Shown piece after piece: positions 44,496-57,129 of a stretch of 64,000 bases of DNA (positions are counted from its first letter, which is position 1; every line of letters begins with the position of its first letter). A program made the translations under genes and the position numbers. Source of the DNA: Crocodylus rhombifer (lineage: Eukaryota; Chordata; Crocodylia; Crocodylidae). The DNA lies in NCBI GenBank assembly GCA_038503035.1, contig JAVSML010018836.1, forward strand, positions 1 through 64,000, written 5' to 3'. The notes beneath the pieces are model-generated. The model saw only the letters and a list, made by a program, of their open reading frames with translations, was not told where the DNA came from and searched no databases.

Positions 44496-45449
44496 CTCTC
44501 ATACAAAGGATTAGAGTGGCTGTACTACTGGCAAACGGTGACATTTCCAAAGAGTTGGCTAGGTCAGTCCAAATGAGTTTTGATACAACTTGTAGAGCAC
44601 ACCATACCATCATGTATCCAATACTTGTCACACAAAATCTATTTTAAGGATGCTTTAGGAAGGGTTTCAACAGCTACTATTGCAACTGCTTTTTGCATCT
44701 CACAACCTACAAGACCAGTGTCTTACAGCCAGTGATTCAGATGCTCAAAGATATTTAAGCCCCTGCCATTAAAACCAATGAGAGTTAGCTACTTAAATCC
44801 CTTTCAGGATCTGGGCCCATCAGTCCAACTTCACAAGGCTCAGTGTGAATTTTGAAAACTTCTGGAAATAACCTAAATGTCAGGCAATATGTTTGTCTAA
44901 AAGGCAGGGGCTGGAAGCACTGCATTTTGAATGAGAGAGCCAGCCCTGATCCTAAAAGGGAATTACACACTTATCTTCCTTTCCAGATACCTAAGTCCAC
45001 AGTTTGGGTCCCACAAAACAACAAGCCCTTTGCCTGACCCTATAGGCACCCAGGTTTCTGCAGTGATCATGTGAAGAACTGCCTCAGCATTGACACTAAC
45101 TCATGGTTAATGAGCCACTTGTAGCCCTCGTCATCATTGTCAATAATTCCTTGATTTGAGGATGATCTCTACCATGGCGCACTGATGAGTCTGGAGGTGA
45201 CTTAAGAGTCCAATACTTGAGCCACAGATCCATCCACAGAAGTTGCAGGTCTTTTTGCAGGGGAGAGTAGGCTGTAGGCTGGCATTTCTGTCCTTGTTCT
45301 TCCTCTATTCTCTCTTCTCTGCTGTGAGGGCTAGACACTTTACCTCAGAATAAACTGCTGTTTCACTGAGGTTGCAATACTATTGAAATCAGGTAGCACC
45401 CAGCTCTTCCCAACTCTTGATATCAACATCCATTTCCTTGAAGATACCT

Positions 45450-46230
45450 TCAGTGGGTGCATCCATACATGCAAGCACGTGTACTTGCAGCAGCTCAAAT
45501 AGAAGTGGTGCAAATCTGAGCTGGAGCTTTTTGCCTCAATGCACATGCTCAGACATGCACTTTGTTTGTGGAGCAAATTGTGCCACTTGGGGCAAAATAA
45601 CCCTGCCTGGCTCCTCCAGGATTGACAGCCAGGGGGAGCTAGAGCCTGGGGCCAGCACTTGTGCTGTCCCCAGCCCTATAAAAAGCTGCCCTGTCCTGGT
45701 CCCATCAGTACAAAAAGCTGCCTTGGCAAGTAGCTGAGGGCTACTTGTTCTCAGGAGCTTCTGGGGGCCAGCCAATTGGTACCTGGGGACACTACCCCTT
45801 GTGCCAGCTGGACTGCTGAAGGAATTGGGGTGCTTGGGCAGCAGGTGGGAGATGGAGCTGGGCAGGGCAGGGATCAGGAGGGCTTGGGGGGCAGGCAGGA
45901 GGTGGGGTGGGGTGGGGAAGGGATTGGGGAGTCTTGGGGGCCAGGTGGGGGATGGGGCCAGGCTGGGCAGGGATCGGGGGGGCTTGGGAGGCAGGCGGGG
46001 TGGGGCTGGGCAGGGAAGGGATCAGGGGGGTGGGCAGGGGATGGGTCCAGGTGAAGAAGGGATCAGGGGGGCTGGGAGAGTGGGCGGGGCCAGTAGGGGT
46101 CTCCCCCATGGTCCCCTCCCCCCTCCTCCAGCCCTTACTTACCAGTACTGGAGCCCTGCATGAACAGACAAATGCTGGCATTTCTGTGAGTGGGGGCACA
46201 AGGGCTGAGTCCCAGCTCACAAGCATAGAT
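45450..46230. repeat. Transposon-like repeat with G-rich minisatellite
   Basis: Between GTGGGTGCATCCATACATGCAAGC near 45453 and TGCATGAACAGACAAATGC near 46157 lies an array at about 45830-46090. It is made of variants of a G-rich unit (GGGCAGGGATCAGGGGGGCTTGGGGGGCAGG and similar) of roughly 60 bases. The long frames across it on both strands follow from the lack of A/T-rich stops and have glycine/tryptophan-rich or proline-rich translations. Confidence 0.65.
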
Positions 46231-46949
46231 TGACTGTAAAGATGTTTGTTCATACAAATGCAGCCCATGAAACTTGTCACTATTCTTTTCCCCTTGAAGT
46301 CTCTTTTCATCACATCACACAGCACTAGCATATAACCATGTGACGTGAAGGACTGTCACAACCATGTGACAGCAGGCAACGGAATTGGTAAAATTCCTCT
46401 CTTACATTAATCTCTATCACAGGAAAATATTGAGAAATGAATTGGCACAGATTTAAAGTCATTAAGTAAAATCTTGAATCAGCTGAAGTCACCAAGTGTT
46501 CTGCCATTGATTTCAATGGGACAGATGTTATCTTTTTCTGGATCCTTCCAGGGTCCAGAGTGGAAGTCTAGACATCTTCCCTTTCCAATAGGGAAGGAAC
46601 AAAACTTCCAGTACTAGCCTAGTGGCAGAGCAGCAATTGTTTTTTATATATAGAAAAGCTGTTACCAACTCAATACTGAATGTTTTTTGGCTAGCCCTTT
46701 GGGCACTCATTGTCAATTGATTAAACACTCACTGAAAGATGTAAACAAAGGGGAATATTACACAGTAATGGACAAAGTTCATGTGCCTGGGGTAGTGTGA
46801 TAGTGATGGGTGTTAAGTCCAGTTTAATTTAACATCTGTAATTACCTGGAAGAGGGTATAGGCATTATGGTAATTAATGTACTGGTACTAAATTGGGAGA
46901 TGTTACAGACATAGCCTTAATATACATTGAAAGCACTGTAATGAGTATT

Positions 46950-47200
46950 CCAACAGGACTTTTAGAGGTTGGAAATAAAAGCAGAAAATACATTGAGATT
47001 TAGCCTAGAAGAATACAAGTCAATGCACCGAAATCAGAGGCAGGGAGTGGCACCCAGTTATTCAATGAGACTGAGCTACCTAAAGATCAGCAATACAATA
47101 AAAGATAATCTAACTAAACTTGACCCTGCCTCAGAAAAATGGGTTGAATGAGCTGACCTCATGAAGTCTCTTCTAGCCTGACATTGCTCTGATTTTTTCA
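46950..47200 (+). mobile_element. Possible old CR1-like fragment
   Basis: TTTAGCCTAGAAGAATACAAGTCAATGCACC resembles the FNxEKCKxLHL block. The stretch GAATGAGCTGACCTCATGAAGTCTCTTCTAGCC resembles a CR1 3' end. The rest is too changed to align. Confidence 0.35.
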
Positions 47201-47524
47201 GGGAGCAGTAGTAATAGTTTAGTGAGCACTACAGTTGATTAAATCTTACCCTGCACCACCAGCAGTCCCACCAGGCCTCCCTACCCTGGCAGGGTGCAGT
47301 TTTAGTGGTCATGCCCAGGACCTGGGGTCTCCTTCTTCCCCGTAGCCCCAGCCCATACCTCCACATTCATCCTGGAACAGAAGCGAGTTCAGCAGGGATA
47401 TGTTCTTCCCCTGCTGTCTGGTAATGCAGTGAGTGGCACCCCCTCCAGCTGAGAGCTGGGCATTAACTGGTTTTTTAAAATTAAAAAAAGCAAATAGGTG
47501 CAGACAGAGTGAGGAGGGTGGCAC

Positions 47525-49660
47525 TCAGTCTGTCTGCAGATGAAGCGTGGGGAACCCCAGCAGCAGAAAGTTCACTTTCAAGAACAACAGCTGCTCCACC
47601 AAACCAGGATCTTAACAGGTGTGGTGGGGTGGCACAACATCCCAAGTAATGCTGAACACCCTCTCACTTGGAACACTGGTCAGTGGATGGGATAGGTGTT
47701 GCCAGGAAACCATGGCCAGATCCTGCCACATCTGGCTGCAGCTTGCCCAGTAGACCAAGGGGTCACAGTCCAGTGGCTCCACATCCTCGGTGAGATAGGT
47801 AGCCACCGAAGCCTCAGCACTACCTGCCTGAGGCTGGGGTTAGGTGTGTTTGGACCCCAGCATTGAAGCCATGCCCTTGGCCCACATTGGCAGTGGCTGG
47901 CGTGGTGGAGACTGGCTAAGGAGGGCATTGCCAGTGCTGAGGGCCTTGGTGGCCTCTTGCAAGGGCTTGAGGACCACCAAGATCTGTGAGACGGTAACCC
48001 CCTCAGCTCTGTTAAGGGGACCACCTATCCATATCTCCCCAAGCAAGGCCATCTCATGGATGGCCTTCTGTTGTTCCACCAGCCTTTCGAGCATCAGGTA
48101 TGTGGAGTTCCACGGAGTCTCCACATTCTGCATGATTTTGTGCTGTGCAATGCTCAGCTCTGCCTGCTTCTTCCACAGTATCTTGATGCTGCAGTGGAAG
48201 TAGCCTGCCACCTTCCTGCATTTTAAAATGAGCTGGCTTGTAGTGGTAGTGGCGGTGCCATCACCAGCAGCCCTGTCCCCTTCCAAGGCATCTCTGACTA
48301 TGAGGTGCAGCCTGTATGCCACACAGCAGATGCCAACAAAGTTGGCATCACGGACAGCCTTGACCATATTGGCCCATTGTCTGTGACCACGAACCCATGG
48401 GTGAGCTCAGCCTGTTCAACGAGCCACCCCTGCACCATGCGGTTCATGGCCACCATTATCTCCTTTGCCATGTGGGACTCATCCAGCACCTCAGCTTGGA
48501 GGAGAGCCCACCAATTGCCTGACTGGTTGCACCAGTGCCCTATAAGGTAGGTGTGATCACCACTCCAGCTGCTCCAGATGTCGGAAATGAAATGCAAGGC
48601 TACCTGTGGCCCTGCCTTGCACAGTTCCTCCCTCAAGTACTCTCTGCATGCCTCATACAGGGACGGCACAACTGTCTTGCTAAAGGTGGTGCATATGGGC
48701 ACTTGGTAAGATGGGTCCATGAGTGCCATGAGCCAACTAAACCCTGGCTGCTCAACTAAGGAGAAAGGCTGGCTATCCAGAGCAAGCTTCTCCCAGTGGT
48801 CTGGGTGATCTCTCTCACCTTGGGAACGTACCCCCCCCATCTCTGTCTGCAGCTTTCCCCCAATGCTCCAGGGTGGCCTGCCTCTGCTTTGTGGTGATGG
48901 AGGCTTTGGAGTGAGCGAGGGACTTTCCTTTGGGCATGCTCACACTGGTGCCAGGCTGAGAAGGCAGAAGGGCAAAGGGGTGCTGCCTCCTGAGATGCAG
49001 CAGCATCGGTGTGGTGGTGAAGTGTTTCACCCCCTTGCCCCAGTTGACCTGCCTTCAACAGTGCTGGCAGATAGCAAACCTGAGATCATCTGCCACCTCA
49101 GAGTGATCCCACGCTATGCTACTTCCCCACTTCTGGGTTGAGTGTGGGGATCCTGACTTATCCCCTTCCTCAGAAGGCTAAGGCACAACAGCAGGAGGAG
49201 CTGTCTCAGCTGAGTCACTTTCCTGAGCTTCCACAACCTCAACCTCACTTCCTCTGAGGTGCTTTCCAGAGAAAGAGACCTGGGTCTAGGGAACCTTTGA
49301 GGGTTATGGAGCACAAACTCAGATTCCTCCTTGGTCCCCAGAATTGCTTTAGCCAGGATGCTCAGATCCCCTGGTTCCAGCTCCAGCTCCTCCTCTGGCA
49401 GCGGGAGGCTTACACTGGAAAATGAAATTGTGGTGCTTCTGGTGCCTATTTCTGGAGTTAGGGGAGGTGTTGAAGGTGCAGGGATGTCAGGTACTGCTCC
49501 CACCTCCTTGCATCCACTGGCAGCAGAAGCCTCATGGCTGCTCAGGAAGAGGATGCATCTATGTTTGGCAGGGGAGGGCGGGGGTGGAACTTGCAGCTCT
49601 AGCTCTCCCCCTACCCCATCTAGCCCCTCTCCCTCCCATGCCAGAAGGCCTGGCACCTAC
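47525..49660 (-). pseudogene. hAT-superfamily transposase (ZBED-like), broken
   Basis: Minus strand. In order: an acidic, serine-rich N-terminal region; a BED zinc finger with the segment WDHSEVADDLRFAICQHC near 49070 and HLRRQH near 48990, giving the C-x2-C and H-x4-H ligands; then LDSQPFSLVEQPGF; FISDIWSSWSGDHTYLIGHW; and VVTDNGPI. Next is CVAYRLHLIVRDAL near 48310, then ETPWNSTYLMLERLVEQQKAI. The C-terminal dimerisation block HPLTSVPSERVFS is near 47660, followed by DPGLVEQLLFLKVNF and a stop at 47525-47527. An in-frame TGA lies just after the second zinc cysteine, and several frameshifts follow (for example near 49130 and 48360). hAT transposases cut and paste DNA elements. Some ZBED genes are domesticated, but the breaks argue against that here. 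Confidence 0.85.
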
Positions 49661-50764
49661 CTTTCCAGCATGCTTCATATTAATCTTTCCTGTGCTGCAA
49701 ATGGTGTGTGTGTCTGACTTCTTCTAGGTTGTATGATTTGTTTGCTTTGCTTTGTGTTGTCTACAGTGGACTGCGGCTTAATTATTGATTATTTATAAGT
49801 ATATGGTGTGTGTGTGTGTTGTTCTTCAGCAATGTGATCTTTGCCATGACTCTGAATGGGTAAATGACTTTTCTTCTTCTGGGTTGTGTTTCTTTACAGT
49901 ACTGTTCTGTGTTGTGTAGTGTGCCTAAAATATCTTCTTCTTCTAAGACTGAGTTCTGCATTGTGTGTATTAATGTTAATCTCAATGTGAATCTCTATTT
50001 GACTTCTTCTTCTGTGTTGTCTTTAGTCTGTATGTAAACAAACTATAATAATATTAATAACTAATAACTATTGAATATATCTGAATCTCTTCTTCTTCTA
50101 TGAATAGCTGCCTTTTTCTTCTTTTATGACACGTGTAAATGTGTGCTTCCCTGCACAGTGATGGATCACATTGCCAGGGAAAACACTGAGCTTTCTCTTT
50201 AAGAAATATTGGGAAAAAAGCAAAACAAATATAAATTGAAAGAAATGAATTGGAAGTAGAGGGATTCTAAGCTAAACTAAGCTAAGCTAAGCTATATCCT
50301 ATCAAATCCTGTCTAAGAGCAAAAAGCAGCAGGCCACTGACTAGGAAGTCAGTCCAGTAGCCACAGTACCTTTGAGATGCTGTTGCTCAGGAAAACAACT
50401 CAGAAAAGGGACAGAAAAGCCTGCAGACAGAGGGTTTTATGCTGTTTCTAAGTTTCTTCCCCTAGACACTGATTAGAAGGGGAATCAGGGAGAAATCACA
50501 CTCACTGGCCAGCTAGAGATATCAGTTCTTCTCCCTCTGCTCCCCCTCCTCTGCTCCCCCTCCCTTTTCTAAGTTTCTGTTTCCCCTCAAAGACAGCCTT
50601 CCAAATCTCTGTGTCACCAAATCTCTTCTGAATCTGTTCTGAATCAATTTGGAGGCTCCAAATCGATTCAGAAAGATTTAAGCTTTGAGCGATTCAATTT
50701 GGATTTGAATCGGGCCAAATCTTCTCTGAACCAAATCGTGAACTGAAGCTTCACACAGCCCTAC
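49661..50764 (-). mobile_element. 5' flank of the hAT element
   Basis: From the transposase start outward to a probable terminus near 50764, where the minus strand reads TAGGGCTGTGTGAAGCTTC. Words such as AATCGATTCAG and GGTTCAGAGAAGATTTGG accumulate at 50620-50760, as in subterminal regions of hAT elements. I could not find the matching opposite terminus downstream of 47525, so the element is probably truncated there. A TG run lies near 49800 and CTAAG repeats near 50272-50294. Confidence 0.45.
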
Positions 50765-50769
50765 TTCAT

Positions 50770-53700
50770 GGGCAAAATGGCTGATTGCATACTATTTTCT
50801 TCCTTCCCTTCTAGAATCTGAAGATGATTTTGACTGTTCCTCCATAACTGTGTCCATCTGCATAGTGTAATTTTTCATAAAAGGGGAAGATTGCAGGACC
50901 ATAAATCTTGTTGACTCAGGTCTTATTCCACCTCTAAGGGCTTGTTTACACTGCAGGACCATCTGGACTTGAGCGTGCTCCACCGATACGCTGCCTGCCC
51001 AAGCCTACTGGACCATGCTAACCAATTGGTGATGGCCTTATGCAGTAGCTGCTCTTGGGCATGATGCAGGCTGAGAACTCATTAATGGGAACATAGGGAT
51101 AAGCTTAGAGCATCCTCACTAATGAAATTCCAGGTTCAAAGCATGTCAGTGGATGGGTATTAATAAGATTGCAACACTGGGCAGACTTGCTTGTCTCACT
51201 GACTTAATCTCTGATGACTGCCTTCTTCTCAATGTGGGGAAACAATATTTTGGCTGTTCACTATTGGAGCCAATGAATATGGACTGGACTATGTCTTTCA
51301 GAGTAAGAAAGGCAGCAAGCAGGAAATGAATCTCTTCCATAATTTGGTTTAAGGAATAACTGAGAAGTTTGGGCTGGAAGAATGATGGTAATAGCAAGAG
51401 TCCTATAGAAAAAAAGTAGTGAAATGCAAGGTGATTTTCCTTCATTGAACTGAGTGAAAAAAATCCTTTCTTAGCAAACAGTAAGCAAGATTTAGTCTCA
51501 AATTGTTTTTTTTTTAAATTCCTATAATTTGGTAAAATGGCTTACAGCTTTGCCAGAGGGGAAACAATTATATAGGGATTTTTCTAGATTGGTGCTTTGC
51601 ATTAAAATTTTGTCATTGCTTTTGCTGTTTTGCAGGCTGCTAAAATAAGAATGCTTCATGGCATTTATATAGCAACGTATGCCTGAAGATTATAAGAGTC
51701 TTTATAGCTATTAATAAACTAAGACTTACAGCACCCTTATAGCATACCTAGTCCTTATGGGACTCCAATGGCTTTAGGGAAGATGAACTATCATATTATT
51801 ATTTTATAGTTAAAAGATCTAAGGCATTAAATAATCCCTGCCTCCACTTCCAAGACTTTTTTATTGTACAGCGTATCTGCTTTCCACACCAGTTCTGCAT
51901 TATAGATAGCTTCACATAATGGACCTGAATCAAGCATTTATCCCCTAACCTCTTCCCAACAAACATCAAGAAGCCCATAGGGAATCCAGACATCCAGTGG
52001 GTGGCTAAACAATTTTTCCCAAATCATCAGACTGTGAAAACAAAGCTATGATACTCCACAACATTCTGCACATTGCGTGAATCTACAAACCCAATGCTGA
52101 AATGTAATGTAATCAAGGAGTATAAATTGTTTTGTCTGAATGTCCTGTTAACTTCTAGCTTGATGATAAACAAAAGGAAAAAAGAACATTGTTTTATGTA
52201 AAAAGCCCTTCTAAAAATGTTTTTTTCTTTGAGATAAATGTCAATGAAACTGTTCCTTTGAACCAGTCTGGACCAGCTCTCCAGGGAAAACTGATGCTAC
52301 CACCTTGAAGGTGAAATAATCTCAAGAAAAGACAGTGCACTGAAGAAAGGGAAAAGGGATGTGTTTTTCCCTATGAAGCATTTCTAATAATAGGTATTTG
52401 GTATAGGCTTTTTGCATTCATTTTGCTACTTTTAAATGATACCAAAAAGCTGTAAACAAACAGGAGGAAATTTAGGAATAACAAAATGTCAACAGATTAG
52501 AATTATCTGAAGTGTCCTGTCTATTTAGGTAGTATCGCTGTATGGCCAGAATTTTAGCTCTAAACGGCTGCTTCTCCCTTAACCTGGAACCATACCATAG
52601 GGGGTTATTGCCCTATTTTCTTGCATCCAACACAACCCTGAATAAAATACCTTGTTTTTGAAAGGCAGCACAAAGGAAAAATAGATCTTTCCTTGAAAGC
52701 CTCTGCTTGGCAGGAAGAGGGAGAGGGGGCAGTAAGATGAAAAAGTGCCACAGCCATCAGCTAAGGAGCCCTATGTAGAGCAGATGCAGCTTTACTTTTG
52801 CTTTCCCCTGGCAGAGGCTTAAGCCACAGAAACTGTTGTTACCATGTTTTCTGAATTATAATGTGCATCCCAAATTCCAGCAGCTGAATTTTAGAAAAAG
52901 GGTTTGTGTATGTCAGAATGACTTGTAGAAAGTGTGGTGATTGGACTGGAGGCTTCCATGTCCCTAGGGTTAATAGGAAGTGATGATGATGGTGATCTAA
53001 TAACAGACATTGCTATTTGAGATGGTTGTATGTCAATACATCAGTATGCTGCTGGGGTCACTGTGGTGATGGGCCTGTTGTCTTTTCGAGGCAGTATAGG
53101 ATCAAGGTGATTTTTGCAGGACTATTGTAAGGGAAGCTAACTTCCAGCTCTGCCAATATCCGTGCTTTCCCCTTAATAGTTCTTCGCTTTCTCCTTTGGA
53201 TGTTACCAGATGTAAAGTCCACCAAAAGCAGCAAGAAGACACACCTTGTCTTCACTAATCTTTGGATCAATCCCTCATAAGTCCAGTGATCCACTATAGT
53301 TAAGGAACCACTTTCGGAAAGCCCAATAGTGTTTTTTAAGGTCAGGCTACATCTTACTTGCGGTTCACCAAAGCATATCATTATTATTAATTATTTATAT
53401 TAAGTAGTGCCATTCTGTTGTCCTAAGTACAATAAAATCACATTGCAAAACAAGCCTTATGCTGAATAGCTTCTAATCTAAACATGGAAAAACACCAAGG
53501 ATAGGAGGGGGAAACAGCATCAGAGTGAAAGTGGCAGCCTAAGGTTACACATCAACTCAGTCGGGGAGCTGAGAATAAAACCTACATCTTCAGTTCCTGT
53601 GATCTATCAAGAGACCATGCAGAAGAAGAGTCCAGCACCAACATCTGAAACTAGGCTTTTGGCACAATAGAATCTAACAGCTCTCTGGAAGCCGCAGGAA

Positions 53701-54640
53701 TCATATCATTTACAGCCAGATCTATGTGTCAATAAAATTGACTGATAAATTTTCTATCTGGCAGACAATCTATCTGGTAAAATACACCATATTTGGGTTA
53801 ACAAAAATGATTTGTGAATGGTTTTGGCATAAAAAATGGAAAATGTGGAAACATCTCATAGCTTGAATGAAATATTTCAATGTTTAATTAACAGCTGCCC
53901 AAATTTTATAAAATAAAGGAAAACATTTAATTTCAGGTTAAACAGAGTGGTTCAGCCAGCTCCAAATAATATTGAAGATTTTTATTTCATTGAGAAAACA
54001 ACAACACAAAATCATTTCATACTGACTTCAGGTGAACCCCCAAATTTTTGGGGAGTAGATACTTGGTTTGGCCAGCAAAAGGAAAAAATGAATTATTCAC
54101 CTGGCTCCACTTGTGAATAAACTTTACATGCAAGGAGTGTAGACAATGTTACCTAGAAAAGGTTTTTCCCCATAATCAGTTTCTGAAATTTCAAGAAAAT
54201 AACGTAAGAGGAATATTTGCTTGATGTTTTCTAAACTGCTCTTTATATTTTCAGACAAGTCTGCTTTCTATTCATACAAAACTTTTTTTTTTTTACATTT
54301 TAACTGTATTTGCATTTTGGGCAACAGAATGAGATTCCTCTTTTAATTTAATCTTGGTTTTGTTTAATTAAAGTCTCAAGATTTGTTTTATTTTATTTAA
54401 CAATTGTTCAAAAGAAGAGTTCTTGTAAATCATTCAAAATTAATTTGAAATCTCAACACGATGTTCTAGGTTATGAATAAATTCTGGAAACAATGATAGG
54501 CCCAGAATGTTAACAACGTAGGTGGCAGGGCTGACAGGTAACTTCCTTATTTCTCACTAGGCAAAGTTGTGAAAAGAAGGTTTCATTGATTTGTCTCTGA
54601 AACTTTTTCTTGATCCTGGCTCAAGCAGGGGGTTGGACTA
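50770..54640. other. Long AT-rich non-coding stretch, nothing recognised
   Basis: Almost 4 kb without a credible gene. The longest frame (53058-53381, minus, 107 codons) has no domain that I recognise. At about 50940-50975 the motif CTTGTTTACACTGCAGG resembles ends of the TGTCTACAC-type elements, but no partner is visible. Confidence 0.4.
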
Positions 54641-54649
54641 GATCAGTGG

Positions 54650-55470
54650 TTCTCAAATTTTTTTGGACCGGGACCCATTTCTAAACATTGACAGCTAGTA
54701 CCAACCTATTAAATAGCTCAAGTAGAAAACACATAAGCATTTTGGCCCCCAAATAGTCATTAGGTACTACAAGGTAAAACTGTTCAAGTCTAAATTTTAA
54801 AAACAGATATCAACAGCAACAGCAAAACATTATCAACAATATCAAAAGGTGGTCCTCCATTATTCCCACATGACATTCATCACTGTACAAATTGCCAGTT
54901 CCCCTCACTCCCGACTTGCAGCCTCCTGGCCCTGCTGGTGCCCCTCAGTCCCAACTAACAGCCCTCCACTCCCCCCCAGACCTGCTGGTGCCCCTCACTC
55001 CTGAACCATTGCTGCCCACCTCCAGGCCTCAGCTCCCCAATGTGTGGGGCAGGGGTGGGTATGTGGGGAAGGGGGGTGTGGGGCATGTGCCTGCTGCTTC
55101 AACTACTGTGCCAACCATGCTGCCAGCAGCATGAGGAGTGATGAAAGGGATAGCCATGCTGCCCTCACCTCCTCCCACTGCCGGCTGCTTGCTCACAGGC
55201 TGTCTCTACCCCACCACCATGGCCTAGCTGCCACCACTCCCCTCAAGCCACCCACATTGCCTGACACCCTACCTCCCCTCTGGGGTAGATTCATGGCCCA
55301 GCACATGAACAGCCGGTGGGGGGAGGAGGTGAGGGCAGCGTGGCTCTGTCCCTCCCTCCCTTCCCCCACCCCTGTATATTACTCCTCACACTGCTGGAGG
55401 CACAGCTGGTGAGGGGGTTCTGGCAACAGCGGTGGCAGCAACAAGTCTCACCACCCCACCCAGTACTCTG
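54650..55470. repeat. hAT-like terminus followed by GC-rich filler
   Basis: CTCAAGCAGGGGGTTGGACTAGAT at 54621-54644 is a scrap of CR1 3' end. Next to it, CAGTGGTTCTCAAATTTTTTTGGACCGGGACCC begins at 54645 and fits the hAT end consensus. A GC-rich part (about 54890-55460) follows. No opposite end was found. Confidence 0.45.
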
Positions 55471-55499
55471 GTGATACTCTAGTGTATGTTCACTTGGAA

Positions 55500-57125
55500 A
55501 CAGACATCGACATCTTTACTGAGGCAAATAAGAAAATGGGACTGATGCTTAACATTCAGAAGCTTAAGGTACTCCATCAATAAGCTCTTAATGAGCAGTT
55601 CCCAGCTCCAGTAATTCAGATTCACAGTGGGACTCTGGAGAACACTATTTCCTGAGATGAAGCAGAGTCTGTTGATCCCAGATTGGCCTCATCAGCCATC
55701 TTCGGATCCACAGATAAGACAATTATAGATGACAATCATCCTCAGCTGTGAGGGATTGCTTGAAGAGAAAAATCCAGATCAATTCTCATTCCTATCACTA
55801 GAATGGAATAAAGCACAACCCTGGCTTCTGACCATCTCATATCTGAAGAGATGGAAAACATTTCAAAACTGGGATTTGGACCCCAAGGCAAACTTTGCAG
55901 TTCTGAGTGCACAGGCCAGGCAGCCCATAAAAATTTCACAGAGATGAGCTTCTGCTTCTGTCTCCTCTTCTAAAATCCTAGACCAGGCTCTCATAATGTT
56001 GTCTCCAGTGCTCTGCTGGAGCAGGGCCAAAGGATCTAGCCCTATTCACAACCAAATTCTTGGGGTATGTCTGCATTGCATACAGTGGTGCTTGGAAAAG
56101 ATTGCTGAGCTGGTGCCATATGAGCAGAGGAAGCAGCTAGCTACTGAAATCCACACTCCATTTTTGGATATTGTTATGGTACACTGCATTGTGCACTTCA
56201 GACATACTCTTACCCTGTCTTTACCTCAGTTCTTCCTCTGTAAAATACAGATAATATTTCCTTTCTTCTTTTTCTGCCTTGTCTATTTAGATTGTAAGGT
56301 GTTTGGGAAAGAGTGTATTTTTACTATTAACTTGCCTAGCAGAATGCATCTCTGATTTATGATAGGAACTTGGGCAATAACGTAATATAAACAATAAAGC
56401 CACTAATATGTTTTAAGCTGGGCAGATACAAATACCATTTGTTTATTTGCTGCTGTACTGGAAGATTATTCCTCCTTTTAATACCATATTTAAAAGTAAG
56501 TTTTGATATGGTCTAAAATCTTAAATTGAAATAGAAAGTTTTATTAATATTATTTACTGAAGTTATGGCTTTAACAAAGTTTCCATTATTGGTCTTTTGT
56601 AACTTTGTCAAGTTCAATCATTTCTGAGGAGGACCCACAATGCATAGGTCTATTAGAAATCACATAGGTGTCCATGTCTATTGGTTAAGTAGGTAGAGAT
56701 ATTTTGTGTGTTAGTGTACACCTGCATACCCCATTAGACAGGGGGAAACTGTAGTTCAAGGATAAACTGGATAAAATAACTTTTTAAAATATTGATACTG
56801 TTTGGAGGAAAGTCCAAGTAAGAAAATATTAATAAATATGGTATGACTACCTTCTGAAGAACTTTCATCACTTCCAGGTATAACCCTCAGAAATTCCCTG
56901 TTTGTTTTTATTGTCATCAGTATCTAGTCATTTGAAATCATATATTTTGTAGCCTCTGGTTATCATACTTGGAATTCATTCTCTGTGCATCTTCTGTGTG
57001 TTACAGAAGCAGATACCACACATTGCAAAGCAGCCAGCTTTAACAATAAAAACACTTTCCTTCTACAGATATATTCAGTCTCTCATTTTCCTACCTCATT
57101 TCAAACCATGCTCATAAAGATGCTT
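55500..57125. other. Non-coding stretch, nothing recognised
   Basis: A 119-codon frame at 55996-56355 and a 72-codon frame at 55729-55947 show no family resemblance. No repeat terminus was seen. Confidence 0.4.
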
Positions 57126-57129
57126 CCTT

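Noticed and set aside
45792..46331. 179-codon minus-strand open frame, proline-rich
   Set aside because: It is the complement of the G-rich minisatellite. The proline/serine content follows from the repeat and not from selection.
49331..49717. 128-codon plus-strand frame rich in serine and glycine
   Set aside because: Antisense of the acidic N-terminal part of the hAT transposase pseudogene.
53058..53381. 107-codon minus-strand frame as a possible host exon
   Set aside because: No recognisable domain, no splice-site or promoter context, and similar-length frames are expected by chance in 64 kb.
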